A stretch of 64,000 nucleotides of DNA from Aminobacter anthyllidis (lineage in GTDB: Bacteria; Pseudomonadota; Alphaproteobacteria; Rhizobiales; Rhizobiaceae), in NCBI RefSeq assembly GCF_018555685.1, contig NZ_JAFLWW010000013.1, positions 1 through 64,000 on the forward strand, given 5' to 3'. Of the stretch, positions 27,112 to 36,433 are shown one piece after another. Each line of letters opens with the position of its first letter. Within the stretch, counting starts at the first letter, position 1. A model generated the notes under the pieces. The model was given only the letters and a program-made list of their open reading frames with translations. It was not told where the DNA came from and did no database searches. A program made the position numbers and the translations under genes.

Positions 27112-28470
27112 ATGCGTAAGATATTGCTCAATGCGTTTAATATGAATTCGGTTGGGCACATAGCGCATGGGCTGTGGCGTCACCCCCGGGACAACTCGGT
27201 TGACTACACGAACATCGAATATTGGACTGATCTCGCCAAGCTGCTGGAGAAAGGCATGTTTGACGGCGTGTTTATGGCTGATGTGATCGGCATTAATGAC
27301 GTGTATGGCTCCTCACCCGAAGCCGCCTGCGAGAAGGCCGTCCAGGTACCCATCAACGACCCGATGCTGATTGTTTCAGCCATGGCTGCGGTGACGAACA
27401 ACCTTGGCTTTGGCGTCACATCGAACCTTACTTATGAATCGCCCTATCTGTTAGCGCGTCGATTTTCGACCTTGGATCACCTTACAAAAGGACGAGTCGG
27501 ATGGAATGTCGTGACTGGATATCTTGACAGCGCGGCTCGCGGATTGGGTTTGACCCAACAAATCGAGCACTCCCGCAGATACGATATGGCAGATGACTAT
27601 ATGGACTGTGTGTACAAGCTCTGGGAACGCAGCTGGGAAGATGGCTCGGTTCTGCGTAATCGCGAAACCGGAGTTTTTGCTGACACCACCAAGGTACATA
27701 CGATCGAGCATTCTGGCCCATTCGTCAAAATGAGCGCAGCGCATCTCTGCGAACCGTCACCACAACGGACGCCTGTTTTGTATCAGGCTGGCTCGTCGCC
27801 TCGAGGCCAGGCCTTTGCAGGTAAGCACGCCGAATGCGTGTTCATCACTGGTCGGACGCCGTCAGACACTGCCAAATTGGTCGCAGACATTCGCAACGCG
27901 GCTGCCGCTGCGGACCGCAATCCGCGTGGAATACGCGTGTTCCTGGGCGTAGTCGTGATTGTGGGTAAGACGAACGCGGAAGCTCACGAAAAGCTGGAGG
28001 AGTACAAAAGGTATGCGAGCCCAGAGGGCGGCTTGGTTCATCTGTGCAGCTCTACGGGCATCGACTACTCCAAGTACGACTTGGATGAACCGATCACATT
28101 TTCCAAGACGGAATCGATGGTATCCGTAGTCGAGGCGTTGACTACAAGAAATGCCGGCCAGCAGTGGACGGTAAGAAAATTGCTAAAGCAGATGGAAATT
28201 GGTTGCAGGATGGCACCGATCGTAGGCGATCCGATGGAGGTTGCCGACGCGTTGGAGACATGGGTCCGAGAGGCCGACGTGGACGGATTCAATCTTATTC
28301 GCACCGTCACGCCTGAGAGTTTTGCAGATTTTGTCGAACTTGTGGTTCCAGAGCTACAAAACCGCGGTGTGTATAAGACAGAATATGCGCACGGAACATT
28401 GCGAGAGAAATTGTTTGACGACGGTGCCTATCTTCCGAGCGACCATGTGGGTAGCCGGTTCCACAACTAA
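27112..28470 (+). CDS. FMN-dependent monooxygenase, NtaA/SnaA/DszA type
   Basis: A 452-residue luciferase-like monooxygenase. Family motifs: LNAFNMNSVGHIAHGLWRHP (6-25), FDGVFMADVIG, TSNLTYESPYLLARRFSTLD, GRVGWNVVTGYLDSAARGLG and YQAGSSPRGQAFAGKHAECV. Such enzymes use FMNH2 from a partner reductase to oxidise N- or S-containing compounds (nitrilotriacetate, EDTA, dibenzothiophene sulfone, N-methyl heterocycles). The partner is encoded next at 28659. ATG 27112 has GGGAGG 6-7 bases upstream. The substrate is not evident. Confidence 0.88.
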   Translation: MRKILLNAFNMNSVGHIAHGLWRHPRDNSVDYTNIEYWTDLAKLLEKGMFDGVFMADVIGINDVYGSSPEAACEKAVQVPINDPMLIVSAMAAVTNNLGFGVTSNLTYESPYLLARRFSTLDHLTKGRVGWNVVTGYLDSAARGLGLTQQIEHSRRYDMADDYMDCVYKLWERSWEDGSVLRNRETGVFADTTKVHTIEHSGPFVKMSAAHLCEPSPQRTPVLYQAGSSPRGQAFAGKHAECVFITGRTPSDTAKLVADIRNAAAAADRNPRGIRVFLGVVVIVGKTNAEAHEKLEEYKRYASPEGGLVHLCSSTGIDYSKYDLDEPITFSKTESMVSVVEALTTRNAGQQWTVRKLLKQMEIGCRMAPIVGDPMEVADALETWVREADVDGFNLIRTVTPESFADFVELVVPELQNRGVYKTEYAHGTLREKLFDDGAYLPSDHVGSRFHN

Positions 28471-28658
28471 TAAGGTGAGATAGTTGTCAAACCTTGATGC
28501 CGGGTAGGGGCGGTGCTCGCGACACTTCCGATTTGAAGTCATGCGGAAGACCGATTGGATCGGCTTTTCTCAAATCGTAGCACGCCTTGTCCATCGCGCC
28601 GCCGGCAATTTCACCACTTGCGTGGAAATCACGCAGCGTCCCAAGGAAGAACCAAGCC

Positions 28659-29831
28659 ATGAACAACGGTTTAGCCCAGACGGTTAGTTCACAGTTGAGA
28701 GAGCGATTTCTTGTCGGCATGAGCAGTGCTGCATGCACGGTAAACGTCGTAACGACCGACGGACCCGCAGGGCGATTCGGTTTGACCGTCTCTGCTATGT
28801 CGTCGGTGACAGCTGATACGCCCCAGCCCACACTTTTGGTGTGTGTCAATCAAAGTAGTGCTTCTGCGCAAGCAATCGTTGATAACGGCGTGTTTTGTGT
28901 AAATGTTCTGAGGGACGATCAATCGTTCATTTCGGATTGCTTTTCGGGCCGGTTTAAAACGCCCGATGGCAGCAAGTTTTCCTGCACCAATTGGGTGGCG
29001 GATGTGACGGGATCGCCGCGCGTGGTAGATCCACTTGTCGCCTTTAGCTGCCGTGTCGCCTCCTGGCAGATCATTGGAACACACTACGTTCTCATGGGCA
29101 GCGTGGAGGATATTTTTTCGTCCAAGTCCGGGTCGCCGTTAATCTACGCAAACAGGGCTTATGGGACACCCGCTCGAATCGATACTGAGCAGTCCCAAGT
29201 TTCCTCAGCCAATGCTCTGAAATTGGGAGCCTTCCACACATTCGGTCCATACTTTGTTCCCCAAGTATTGGCGAATATGAGCTCAGGCGGCGCCTCGATA
29301 GACCTCAAACTTCTCGAAGGTGACCAACGCCGCGTGTTAGAAGGTTTGAAAGCTGGTACGGTGGACGTTGCACTGATAAATGACGTCAACTTGGGTGCAG
29401 ACGTTTCGGTGGAGCGTCTTACAGCGCATCAGCCCTACGTCCTTTTGGCTGAGGGGCATCCACTGACAGCGCACCAGTCATTGTCGCTAGATCAACTCGC
29501 AAAGTGGCCACTGATACTGCTAGATGCGCCGCCCAGTGGTGAGTACTTTACCGACCTTTTTCGCACGAGGGGATTAGATCCAAAAATTCGGTTCAAAAGC
29601 ACTTCGTTTGAAATGGTGCGGGGCTTGGTCGCGCAAGGGCTTGGCTATGGATTTCTCGTAACGAAACCTGCGTCCAACATGTCCTACGATGGTCGATCAC
29701 TAACGACGCGACCGTTGCAGGATGCGATCGCTGGAAGCCATTTGGCGCTGGTGACCAGACGCAATGAAATGCTTGAGGAAACGCCCGCAGCGTTTGTCGA
29801 TGCCTGCCGCCGCCTATTTCAGGAGGCATAA
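28659..29831 (+). CDS. flavin reductase fused to LysR-type effector-binding domain
   Basis: A 390-residue two-domain protein. Residues about 10-165 are a DIM6/NTAB flavin reductase (FGLTVSAMSSVTADTPQPTL, GVFCVNVLRDDQ, SFISDCFSGRF, later GSVEDIF and PLIYANRAYG). Residues about 185-385 are a LysR substrate-binding domain (LGAFHTFGPYFVPQVLANMS, GTVDVALINDVNLGADV, LAKWPLILLDAPPSGEYF), with no helix-turn-helix. The second domain may gate the reductase with the pathway substrate. The start MNNGLAQ (28659) follows AAGGAAG. It supplies FMNH2 to the monooxygenase 188 bases upstream. The same type of effector domain occurs in the LysR gene at 50681. Confidence 0.85.
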   Translation: MNNGLAQTVSSQLRERFLVGMSSAACTVNVVTTDGPAGRFGLTVSAMSSVTADTPQPTLLVCVNQSSASAQAIVDNGVFCVNVLRDDQSFISDCFSGRFKTPDGSKFSCTNWVADVTGSPRVVDPLVAFSCRVASWQIIGTHYVLMGSVEDIFSSKSGSPLIYANRAYGTPARIDTEQSQVSSANALKLGAFHTFGPYFVPQVLANMSSGGASIDLKLLEGDQRRVLEGLKAGTVDVALINDVNLGADVSVERLTAHQPYVLLAEGHPLTAHQSLSLDQLAKWPLILLDAPPSGEYFTDLFRTRGLDPKIRFKSTSFEMVRGLVAQGLGYGFLVTKPASNMSYDGRSLTTRPLQDAIAGSHLALVTRRNEMLEETPAAFVDACRRLFQEA

Positions 29832-30193
29832 CGGCTGCCTGGGTTCACGGCCTCCAGAAAATGGCTACAAATTTCGACAAGGGACGGATTAAGAAGAGAT
29901 TTTGGTTATCCTTTTGAACGAAGCGTTCGAGGATGGCCCATTAGGGTCCCTTGGCGGGGCTAGTCCGCGTCGTAGTATCGCTCCTGTAAGTGGCGACAAC
30001 GAGCCAATAATCTAATGAGAGAGAGGTAAGCGCATGTCACTTGGTGTTTCACAAGACTAGCATTATGCGGCTGCCTGAAAAACTGGCCCTGGGCGGGCTA
30101 GTTTGTTGCGGTTTCGTTATGCCGTTGGATCCCGTGGTAGCAGTTTGATCAGTTTGCTACGGAATTTTTGCCTGCGGGCAGAGGGTTGCCTTG
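29832..30193. other. intergenic, no gene seen
   Basis: Contains AGAGAGGTAAGCGC before a tiny frame (8 codons, at about 30033), too short to support. Nothing else is recognised. Confidence 0.4.
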
Positions 30194-30811
30194 ATGAATG
30201 TCTTGACTGTTGTTTGCCATCCCGATTCTGGCTCCCACACGCATGCCCTGGCCAGGCAGTTCAATGCAGGCGCGACTTCGGCGGGGCATGTAGTCGATTT
30301 CTGTGACCTCTACGCAGAGGGGTTCGATCCGGTGATGTCGATCCGCGACCTCCAGCAGTTCAAGCAAGTCGCCATGCCGGATGACGTCATTGCCCACCAG
30401 AAGCGTGTCGAGTGGAGCGATGCGCTGTGTTTGGTTTTCCCGATTTGGTGGTATGGCGCGCCAGCAATGATCAAAGGCTGGCTAGACCGCGTCTGGTCGG
30501 CCGGATGGGCCTATAGCTTCGAGGAAGAAACAGAGGGCAGCCTGCTTGCTGCGCGACCGACCACGCTCCTGCTCCCATGTGGCGCTTCCACAAAGCAGCT
30601 CGAGCGGTGGGGCTACGGCCCGGAAATCGAACATTTGTGGCGCTTTGGCGTGCTAGGCTATTGCGGGGTGGACCCGATCCGCATCGAACTTCTTAGCGAC
30701 GCCGTTTTTAATACGCGGGAGCGCCAACAGCACCTGGACACCGCCTATGAAGCGGGCGTGGCGATCGGACGCGACAGCAAGGCAAAGCCCGGGATCGCCA
30801 AACTTCTCTAG
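30194..30811 (+). CDS. NAD(P)H-quinone oxidoreductase, flavodoxin-like fold
   Basis: A 205-residue protein of the NQO/KefF/MdaB-like family. It has the FMN/FAD-binding opening VLTVVCHPDSGSHTHALARQ, the loop DALCLVFPIWWYGAPAMIKG then WLDRVWSAGWAYSFEE, and a late GYCGVDPIRIELLSDAVFN. It is a two-electron reductase for quinones or similar. ATG 30194 is preceded by AGAGGG. It stands alone between the monooxygenase pair and the formaldehyde-activating gene and may detoxify products of the oxygenases. Confidence 0.85.
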   Translation: MNVLTVVCHPDSGSHTHALARQFNAGATSAGHVVDFCDLYAEGFDPVMSIRDLQQFKQVAMPDDVIAHQKRVEWSDALCLVFPIWWYGAPAMIKGWLDRVWSAGWAYSFEEETEGSLLAARPTTLLLPCGASTKQLERWGYGPEIEHLWRFGVLGYCGVDPIRIELLSDAVFNTRERQQHLDTAYEAGVAIGRDSKAKPGIAKLL

Positions 30812-31335
30812 GACATGAGGGGCGGACAGCAGGCTGAATGTGCGGGGCGATTTCAGTCTGTGGTTGACCAATCCGAAGGCTATGGATCTTTTTGGCACTA
30901 TCAGAGGGATCGGCGGACCAGATGTCCGTCATGAAGGGATCAGGTCGCAACAAACTATGACCAGTTCGGGTGAGCCGCCCACAGGTCAAACGTTTCTGAT
31001 GCGTTAGCCTGTTTGGGACGATCTATCGCGACCGCATCTCACGCGGGAGTGGCAATTCAGCGGCGTGACTGAATGGCAGGCGCGATTCTCAAAGACCAGG
31101 GCGCGCGCGGTATGGCTCGAGAAGACCGACGCCCCCGCCATGCGGCCCTCACTCGTTGCAGCGGCGGCCGAATGATCAAAGTCCAACCTGTTCCGCGGTA
31201 AATGATCCGCCCACTGTCCGCGATATTTTGACTTTCCAGAAATCCACAAGCCTTGGATCTGGCGCCGTTAGGGCATGTCGATCCAACGGTCGCCGTCACT
31301 TGAACGAAGCATGTAACCGCAGGGAAGGACAACTC
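30812..31335. other. intergenic, no gene seen
   Basis: Frames here lack family character. A promoter for the gene at 31336 is expected but no clear -35/-10 pair is evident. Confidence 0.4.
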
Positions 31336-31899
31336 ATGGCAGTACACATTCACCCATCCGTTGACGACGGGGTGAGGCAAGGTTCAGGCAGTTTCACCGG
31401 AGGAACGCTCATGTGCAAATGCACAGACGAGGCGATCAAGGTGGGAATCAAAGGTGACGTAGCCCATAACCATGCCTGCGGCTGTACCAAGTGCTGGAAG
31501 CCGGAAGGGGCAATGTTTTCGGTAGTCGCCGTTGTACCTCGCGAAAACGTTGCGGTGCTCGAGCATGGCGACAAGCTCTGTGTAGTTGATGCGTCCGCGA
31601 CGATCGAACGCTACGCCTGCAAATCTTGTCAAACCCATATGTTTGGTCGCATCGAGCGTACCAATCATCCCTTCTACGGCCTTGATTTCATTCATCCCGA
31701 ACTGTTTCTGGAATCCGGTGCACAAGGTCCGACATTTGCCGCCTTTGTATCTTCGGTGATTGAGTCTGGCGTAGAGCCAGGTGACATGGCCGCGATCAGA
31801 ACGCGGCTTAAGGAACTTGGACTTGAGCCGTACGATTGTTTGTCACCAGCGCTCATGGATGCGATAGCCACTCATGTAGCGAGATCGAAAGCGGGTTGA
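31336..31899 (+). CDS. gfa: S-(hydroxymethyl)glutathione synthase (glutathione-dependent formaldehyde-activating enzyme)
   Basis: A 187-residue protein of Gfa length. Zinc-binding cysteines are all in place: [35 protein letters not shown] and [15 protein letters not shown]. It speeds the reaction of formaldehyde with glutathione, the entry to glutathione-dependent formaldehyde oxidation. ATG 31336 gives the family N-terminus ([10 protein letters not shown]). Its presence in the cargo points to formaldehyde release during oxidative demethylation by a neighbouring oxygenase. Formaldehyde dehydrogenase itself is not encoded in this window. Confidence 0.88.
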   Translation: MAVHIHPSVDDGVRQGSGSFTGGTLMCKCTDEAIKVGIKGDVAHNHACGCTKCWKPEGAMFSVVAVVPRENVAVLEHGDKLCVVDASATIERYACKSCQTHMFGRIERTNHPFYGLDFIHPELFLESGAQGPTFAAFVSSVIESGVEPGDMAAIRTRLKELGLEPYDCLSPALMDAIATHVARSKAG

Positions 31900-31909
31900 T
31901 CCGACAGCC

Positions 31910-31942
31910 ATCGTGAAGGCTATTGCCAATAGCTTTCACGAT
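31910..31942. terminator. stem-loop after gfa
   Basis: ATCGTGAAGGCTATT and AATAGCTTTCACGAT form a 15-base stem with one mismatch and a 3-base loop. No long T-run follows. It begins 10 bases after the gfa stop. Confidence 0.65.
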
Positions 31943-32110
31943 CGCCCCATATCTTGACAGTTGCTAGTCGGTATCGGCGATACCAATGCTGGAAGCACCC
32001 ATAAGGCTAAAGCGGTCGAGTTCCATCTCGTCACCCCGCTTCTCTATACCGATAATCTAGTTTTCGCTTGGCCAGTAGTCGCTGTTGCGTCCGTCTTTGA
32101 GAGTTCCGCA

Positions 32111-33193
32111 ATGAATTATCCGATGTCTCAGATTCTTGAAGCTTTTGGTCGCGGCGAAATTGTCGTTGTCACCGACGATAAGGATCGAGAGGGCGAGGGT
32201 GATCTCGTCATTGCGGCCGTTCTCTGCAATGCGGAGAAGATGGCGTTCATCATCCGCCACACATCCGGCATCGTTTGTGCACCAATTACTATTGAAACCG
32301 CCCGCAGGTTGCGTCTCGACCCAATGGTGAGTTGCAACGATTCAAATTACGCTACCGCATTTACCGTATCGATCGACTACAAGCCTGACAACGGCACGGG
32401 AATTTCGGCTGATGAGCGCGCCTCTTGCTGTCGTGCATTAGCCAACCCAAACGCCAGTCCGAACGACTTTGCGAGGCCAGGTCATGTTTTCCCGTTAATT
32501 GCGCGCGATGGAGGCGTCTTGTTTCGGTCTGGTCACACCGAGGCGGCGATCGATCTTTGCAGGTTGAGTAATACCATCCCGGTCGGAATTATCAGCGAGT
32601 TGGTCAACGACGACGGCACAGTTATGAAGGGCGGGCAGGTTGAGCGTTTTGCAGCGAAGCACGGGCTTAAAGAGGTTAGTATTGACGAATTGATCGCGTA
32701 TCGCCAGGCCCGTGAAACGCTGATCGAGCGTTTCGCGACATTCGCGACCGAGAGCCCAATCGGTGTACTCGAAGGCTACGCATACCGCTCACCATTTGAC
32801 TCTATCGCGCACATAGCCTTTGTACACAACGGGGTTGGGGATGGAACGAACGTACTTACTCGCTTCCACAAACCAAACATCATAGAAGACATCTTCGCGG
32901 GACCTCGTACTATGGAGTCAGTTCTGGCGCATTTCAGGAGAGCCGGAAATGGTGTTCTTGTTTGTCTTCGCGACGGCGCTGCGGGCGTCCCCGTATCACC
33001 AATTACAGAACCACACACCGTGGAAGCCGATCGAAACAGGCAATGGCGAGAGGTTGGCGTCGGGGCACAAATCTTGCGCGATCTCGGTGTAACCTCGATC
33101 CGCCACTTGACGTCAACCCATCATGACTACATGGGACTTTCCGGATTCGGCATTGAAATCGCATCTATCGAAAATCTCACAGATGCAAGATGA
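32111..33193 (+). CDS. ribB: RibB with degenerate GTP cyclohydrolase II-like domain (RibBX)
   Basis: A 360-residue protein. Residues 1-205 are 3,4-dihydroxy-2-butanone 4-phosphate synthase, with DDKDREGEGDLVIAAV and FRSGHTEAAIDLCRLSN carrying the expected acidic and histidine residues. The rest aligns with GTP cyclohydrolase II, but the zinc-binding cysteines and GTP-site motif are absent (HIAFVHNGVGDGTNVL where CLTGDVFGS...C-C is expected), so only the first activity should remain. It would raise riboflavin supply for the many flavin enzymes of the island. No FMN riboswitch is recognised upstream. Start at ATG 32111. Confidence 0.85.
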   Translation: MNYPMSQILEAFGRGEIVVVTDDKDREGEGDLVIAAVLCNAEKMAFIIRHTSGIVCAPITIETARRLRLDPMVSCNDSNYATAFTVSIDYKPDNGTGISADERASCCRALANPNASPNDFARPGHVFPLIARDGGVLFRSGHTEAAIDLCRLSNTIPVGIISELVNDDGTVMKGGQVERFAAKHGLKEVSIDELIAYRQARETLIERFATFATESPIGVLEGYAYRSPFDSIAHIAFVHNGVGDGTNVLTRFHKPNIIEDIFAGPRTMESVLAHFRRAGNGVLVCLRDGAAGVPVSPITEPHTVEADRNRQWREVGVGAQILRDLGVTSIRHLTSTHHDYMGLSGFGIEIASIENLTDAR

Positions 33194-33656
33194 GTAACAT
33201 CCGCGGTTGAATTGGCGACCGCCAACTCGGCGGACTCTCATGGTCCGGCTCGCTGTTTTTCGCGCATTGTAATCAGCTTCTTCAGCGGGCTTGGCATTTC
33301 CGACTTGCGTCACCTGCTGGCCACCAAGAAGCCGCACAGCTTCTTTGGCGGGTGCCACTGCCGTGGCCAAATTGCTCTTTGCAGCATTCGAATGCCGTTA
33401 AACTGGTCATCGTTTGGCGGGAGCATCGTTTTGCGGTCCGTGTTTCAGGAAGATGCATCGCGCGGGCCGCTAGTAGGGTGGTGATGGCACCGTTTGGTGA
33501 TTTCCGAATACACATGGCACCACGATTTCACTGCTTATAGCCAGCCTAACCAATGCTATGTGAAATAGTAATGTCTCAACATCAGGCCATCTAATAAAGT
33601 GACATTGAACTCACCTTGGCATCTTCAAAGTGCTTGCGGTTATAAGAGGACGTTCA
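33194..33656. other. intergenic, no gene seen
   Basis: No convincing frame. The flavin monooxygenase promoter must lie at the right end. Confidence 0.4.
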
Positions 33657-34925
33657 ATGTCAGTAGAAGAAATAGATACGCTTGTTGTGGGTGGCGGCCA
33701 AGCCGGTATTGCTATGAGCGAGCACCTCAGCAAGGGGGGCGTGCCTCATCTTGTGCTTGAACGCGGTCGAGTTGCCGAGCGTTGGCGTTCGGAAAGATGG
33801 GACTCTTTGGTCACCAATGGTCCAGCGTGGCATGACCGTTTTCCAGGAATGGAATTTGAAAGTGAGAGTTCAGACGCCTTTGTCTCCAAAGAGAAAGTCG
33901 CGGACTACTTTGCTGCTTATGCCGAAATGATCGCAGCGCCCCTTCGCCTCGGTGTTGAGGTGCTGGAAGTGCAAAAGATCGGCGGGCGACTTGGCTTCCT
34001 GGTGAGAACTTCAGCGGGCCTTTTCCAAGCCAGCAATGTTATTGCTGCTACTGGCGCTTTCCAGCGCCCTGTCATCCCGGCTTTGGTGCCGGACAATTCG
34101 GGACACATGCAGATCCATTCCAGCGGATATCGTAATCCCGACCAATTGCCCAGTGGTGCTGTCTTGGTAGTTGGCGCCGGGTCATCTGGAACGCAGATCG
34201 CCGATGAACTCGCACGCGCAGGTCGACAGGTCTATCTGTCGGTCGGCCCGCATGACCGTCCTCCCCGGGCCTATCGGCAGAGGGATTGCTGTTGGTGGCT
34301 AGGCGTTCTTGGCAAATGGGACAGCCCTGCAAAAGAACCAGGCGCGGAACATGTCACCATAGCGGTGAGCGGCGCGCGCGGCGGCAATACGATTGACTTC
34401 CGGCAGCTCGCTGCGCAGGGCATAACGCTCGTTGGGAGGACGCAATCCTACCAAGGCGGCGTGATCGCCTTCAATGCTGATCTTCCGGAAAACATCGCCC
34501 GCGGTGATTCCTACTACAGGTCGTTTTTGGACGAGGCTGATGCCTATGTTGCCCGGAACGGCATCGACCTTCCAGAGGATCCAGACGCACGCAGGATCGA
34601 GCCGGATCCGAAATGCCTGACCGATCCAATACTCGAACTGAATTTGTCTGATAATGGTGTCAATTCAATCGTGTGGGCAACTGGCTTCGCTGCAGATTAC
34701 AGCTGGCTCAAGGTTGACGCCTGCGACAACAGAGGCAATCCGATTCACCAGCGTGGTGTTTCTACCGAGCAAGGAATCTACTTCCTGGGGCTGCCTTGGC
34801 AAATGCGCCGGGGGTCCAGCTTCATCTGGGGAGTGTGGCAGGACGCAAAGCAGATTGCGGACCATATTGTTACAAAGCGCAATTATTTCGCGTACCGAGT
34901 GCCTTCGGCAGACGAGCGGCGCTAG
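33657..34925 (+). CDS. NAD(P)/FAD-dependent flavin-containing monooxygenase
   Basis: A 422-residue protein with two Rossmann motifs: VVGGGQAGIAMSEHL (FAD, residues 9-23) and VLVVGAGSSGTQIADELARA (NADPH, about 170-190). The middle contains the ATGAFQRP strand of FAD-dependent monooxygenases, and a late NSIVWATGF is typical. It is CzcO-like or FMO-like and would hydroxylate an N, S or carbonyl group. ATG 33657 has AGAGGA 6 bases upstream. It is followed by a strong inverted repeat (35015-35049) and the GlxA-type regulator gene. Confidence 0.85.
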   Translation: MSVEEIDTLVVGGGQAGIAMSEHLSKGGVPHLVLERGRVAERWRSERWDSLVTNGPAWHDRFPGMEFESESSDAFVSKEKVADYFAAYAEMIAAPLRLGVEVLEVQKIGGRLGFLVRTSAGLFQASNVIAATGAFQRPVIPALVPDNSGHMQIHSSGYRNPDQLPSGAVLVVGAGSSGTQIADELARAGRQVYLSVGPHDRPPRAYRQRDCCWWLGVLGKWDSPAKEPGAEHVTIAVSGARGGNTIDFRQLAAQGITLVGRTQSYQGGVIAFNADLPENIARGDSYYRSFLDEADAYVARNGIDLPEDPDARRIEPDPKCLTDPILELNLSDNGVNSIVWATGFAADYSWLKVDACDNRGNPIHQRGVSTEQGIYFLGLPWQMRRGSSFIWGVWQDAKQIADHIVTKRNYFAYRVPSADERR

Positions 34926-35014
34926 CCTTTGCCATCGGCGCTTCGTCTCAACAGCAGCCAAATGAGGATCGATGGAGGGGAGGGACACCTGTCGATCACC
35001 TCCGCCTGTCTCCA

Positions 35015-35049
35015 CGTTGACGAAAGCGGACTCGCTGCTTTCGTCAACG
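35015..35049. repeat. 13-bp perfect inverted repeat (stem-loop)
   Basis: CGTTGACGAAAGC and GCTTTCGTCAACG form a perfect 13-base stem with a 9-base loop. It lies between the monooxygenase and the regulator gene, so it may end the first transcript or serve as an operator for the second; no T-run follows. Confidence 0.6.
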
Positions 35050-35149
35050 CAAGCAAGAGACAGTCGATATCGGCAGTGTACCTAGGCCCCCCAGGGGCTC
35101 AAGTTGAACAAGGATCGAGCGCCCCGGTTCCAGACATCAGGAGCAGTGT

Positions 35150-36214
35150 GTGAACGCGCCGCACAAGCCTTCGACATTTCTTGCAGTTACACAGTTGCCT
35201 GCGAAGGATGCTCCTATACCGGGAGAACGGTGCGTAACCAATCTTGTTGTGCTCGTGCTGCCGGGCTTCTCTCAGCTTTGCCTTGCATCCTTTGTCGAAC
35301 CACTGCGGCTTGCAAATTCGCTGGGCGGATCTGACCTATTCCGGTGGCGAATTATCAGCCTTGACGGAAAAGCCGTGGAATGCGCGAGCGGCATTTCGGT
35401 TGGCGTTACCAATAGTCTGGCGGATGTCGAACAATCTCTCGCCCCTGATGTGAGCCTCGTGCTTTGTGCAGGCGAGGGGGTGGAAAGCCTCCGCGCGCAC
35501 CAACTGCGGAGCACCTTGCGCCGCATCGTTCGGGCCAAGGTGCCGATCTATGCGCTGGGAACGGCGACATGGCTTCTTGCGGATGCGGCCGTGTTGGGCA
35601 AAGCCCGCTGTACGATTCACTGGAGCCGTATCGCCTCGCTTTCCGAGACTTTCGAGGATCTGTACGTGGACGACGCATTGTTTGTCCGCAACGGGCAAAT
35701 TGTTACCTGCGCAGGGGAATTTGCGGCATTCGACCTAGCAATCGATCTCATTCAGCAGCGTAGCGGTGACCAACTCGCGAGCAACATTTGTCAGCACGTC
35801 GCTGCCGATCGATGGCGCGACGGCTGCAGCTATCAATCGGTGCCGCCTGGCTTGCGGTACAGCGGTCCGGGAAAGCGGCTTCTGCCCATCATCAAGCTGA
35901 TGGAGGCAAATCTGGAGGAACCCCTCACCCTCGAGCAGGTTTCGCGGCAGGTCGCGCTTTCGCGGCGTCAGATCGAGCGGCTCTTCGAACGTCACCTTTC
36001 GCGCACCCCCTTTCAGCATTACCTGGCTCTGCGAATGGCAAAGGCGCGCCAACTGGTGAAAATGACTGACATGCCGATCATCAAGGTTGCCATGGCGTGC
36101 GGCTTCGTATCGTCGTCGCATTTCTCCAAAACGTTTCGCGACCATTTCGGCCAACAGCCAACCGAATTGCGCCTGGCAAAACCTTTAGAAAGACAAACAG
36201 GCCTGCAAAGATGA
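35150..36214 (+). CDS. GlxA-family AraC-type transcriptional regulator (GbdR-like)
   Basis: A 354-residue protein: an N-terminal DJ-1/PfpI-like domain (about 28-200; VVLVLPGFSQLCLASFVEPL, IYALGTATWLLADAAVLGKA) and a C-terminal AraC helix-turn-helix pair (about 250-345; LTLEQVSRQVALSRRQIERL and IIKVAMACGFVSSSHFSKTF). This architecture is that of regulators of choline, glycine betaine, carnitine and dimethylglycine breakdown such as GbdR. GTG 35150 has CAGGAG 6 bases upstream. The island's betaine-type transporters make a related role likely; the ligand is not shown. Confidence 0.88.
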   Translation: MNAPHKPSTFLAVTQLPAKDAPIPGERCVTNLVVLVLPGFSQLCLASFVEPLRLANSLGGSDLFRWRIISLDGKAVECASGISVGVTNSLADVEQSLAPDVSLVLCAGEGVESLRAHQLRSTLRRIVRAKVPIYALGTATWLLADAAVLGKARCTIHWSRIASLSETFEDLYVDDALFVRNGQIVTCAGEFAAFDLAIDLIQQRSGDQLASNICQHVAADRWRDGCSYQSVPPGLRYSGPGKRLLPIIKLMEANLEEPLTLEQVSRQVALSRRQIERLFERHLSRTPFQHYLALRMAKARQLVKMTDMPIIKVAMACGFVSSSHFSKTFRDHFGQQPTELRLAKPLERQTGLQR

Positions 36215-36433
36215 GGAGATGCTCCAAGGGTGACTGCTTGTTAGCGTTTGAAAGCCATTCTTCCCGGATCGCTGCCGTCGCGCTAGATTGGGCCGACGGA
36301 TCGGAACCCTAGAAGGTGGGATTGACGCGGACATCCCTAGGGACACCAAGCGTCGTTGTTCGTCGTGCGGAGAGGTCACAGAAACATGTAGCCAGCGGCA
36401 CGGAGTTACCGGTTCAAGGCAATGCGGTCTGCT

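Noticed and set aside
30033-30059. 8-codon frame as a leader peptide
   Set aside because: Too short to support; the ribosome-site-like sequence may be chance.
31900-32110. FMN riboswitch before ribB
   Set aside because: The conserved AGGG-x-GGGG and CCCCACCGGCGGT-type blocks of the RFN element are not present.
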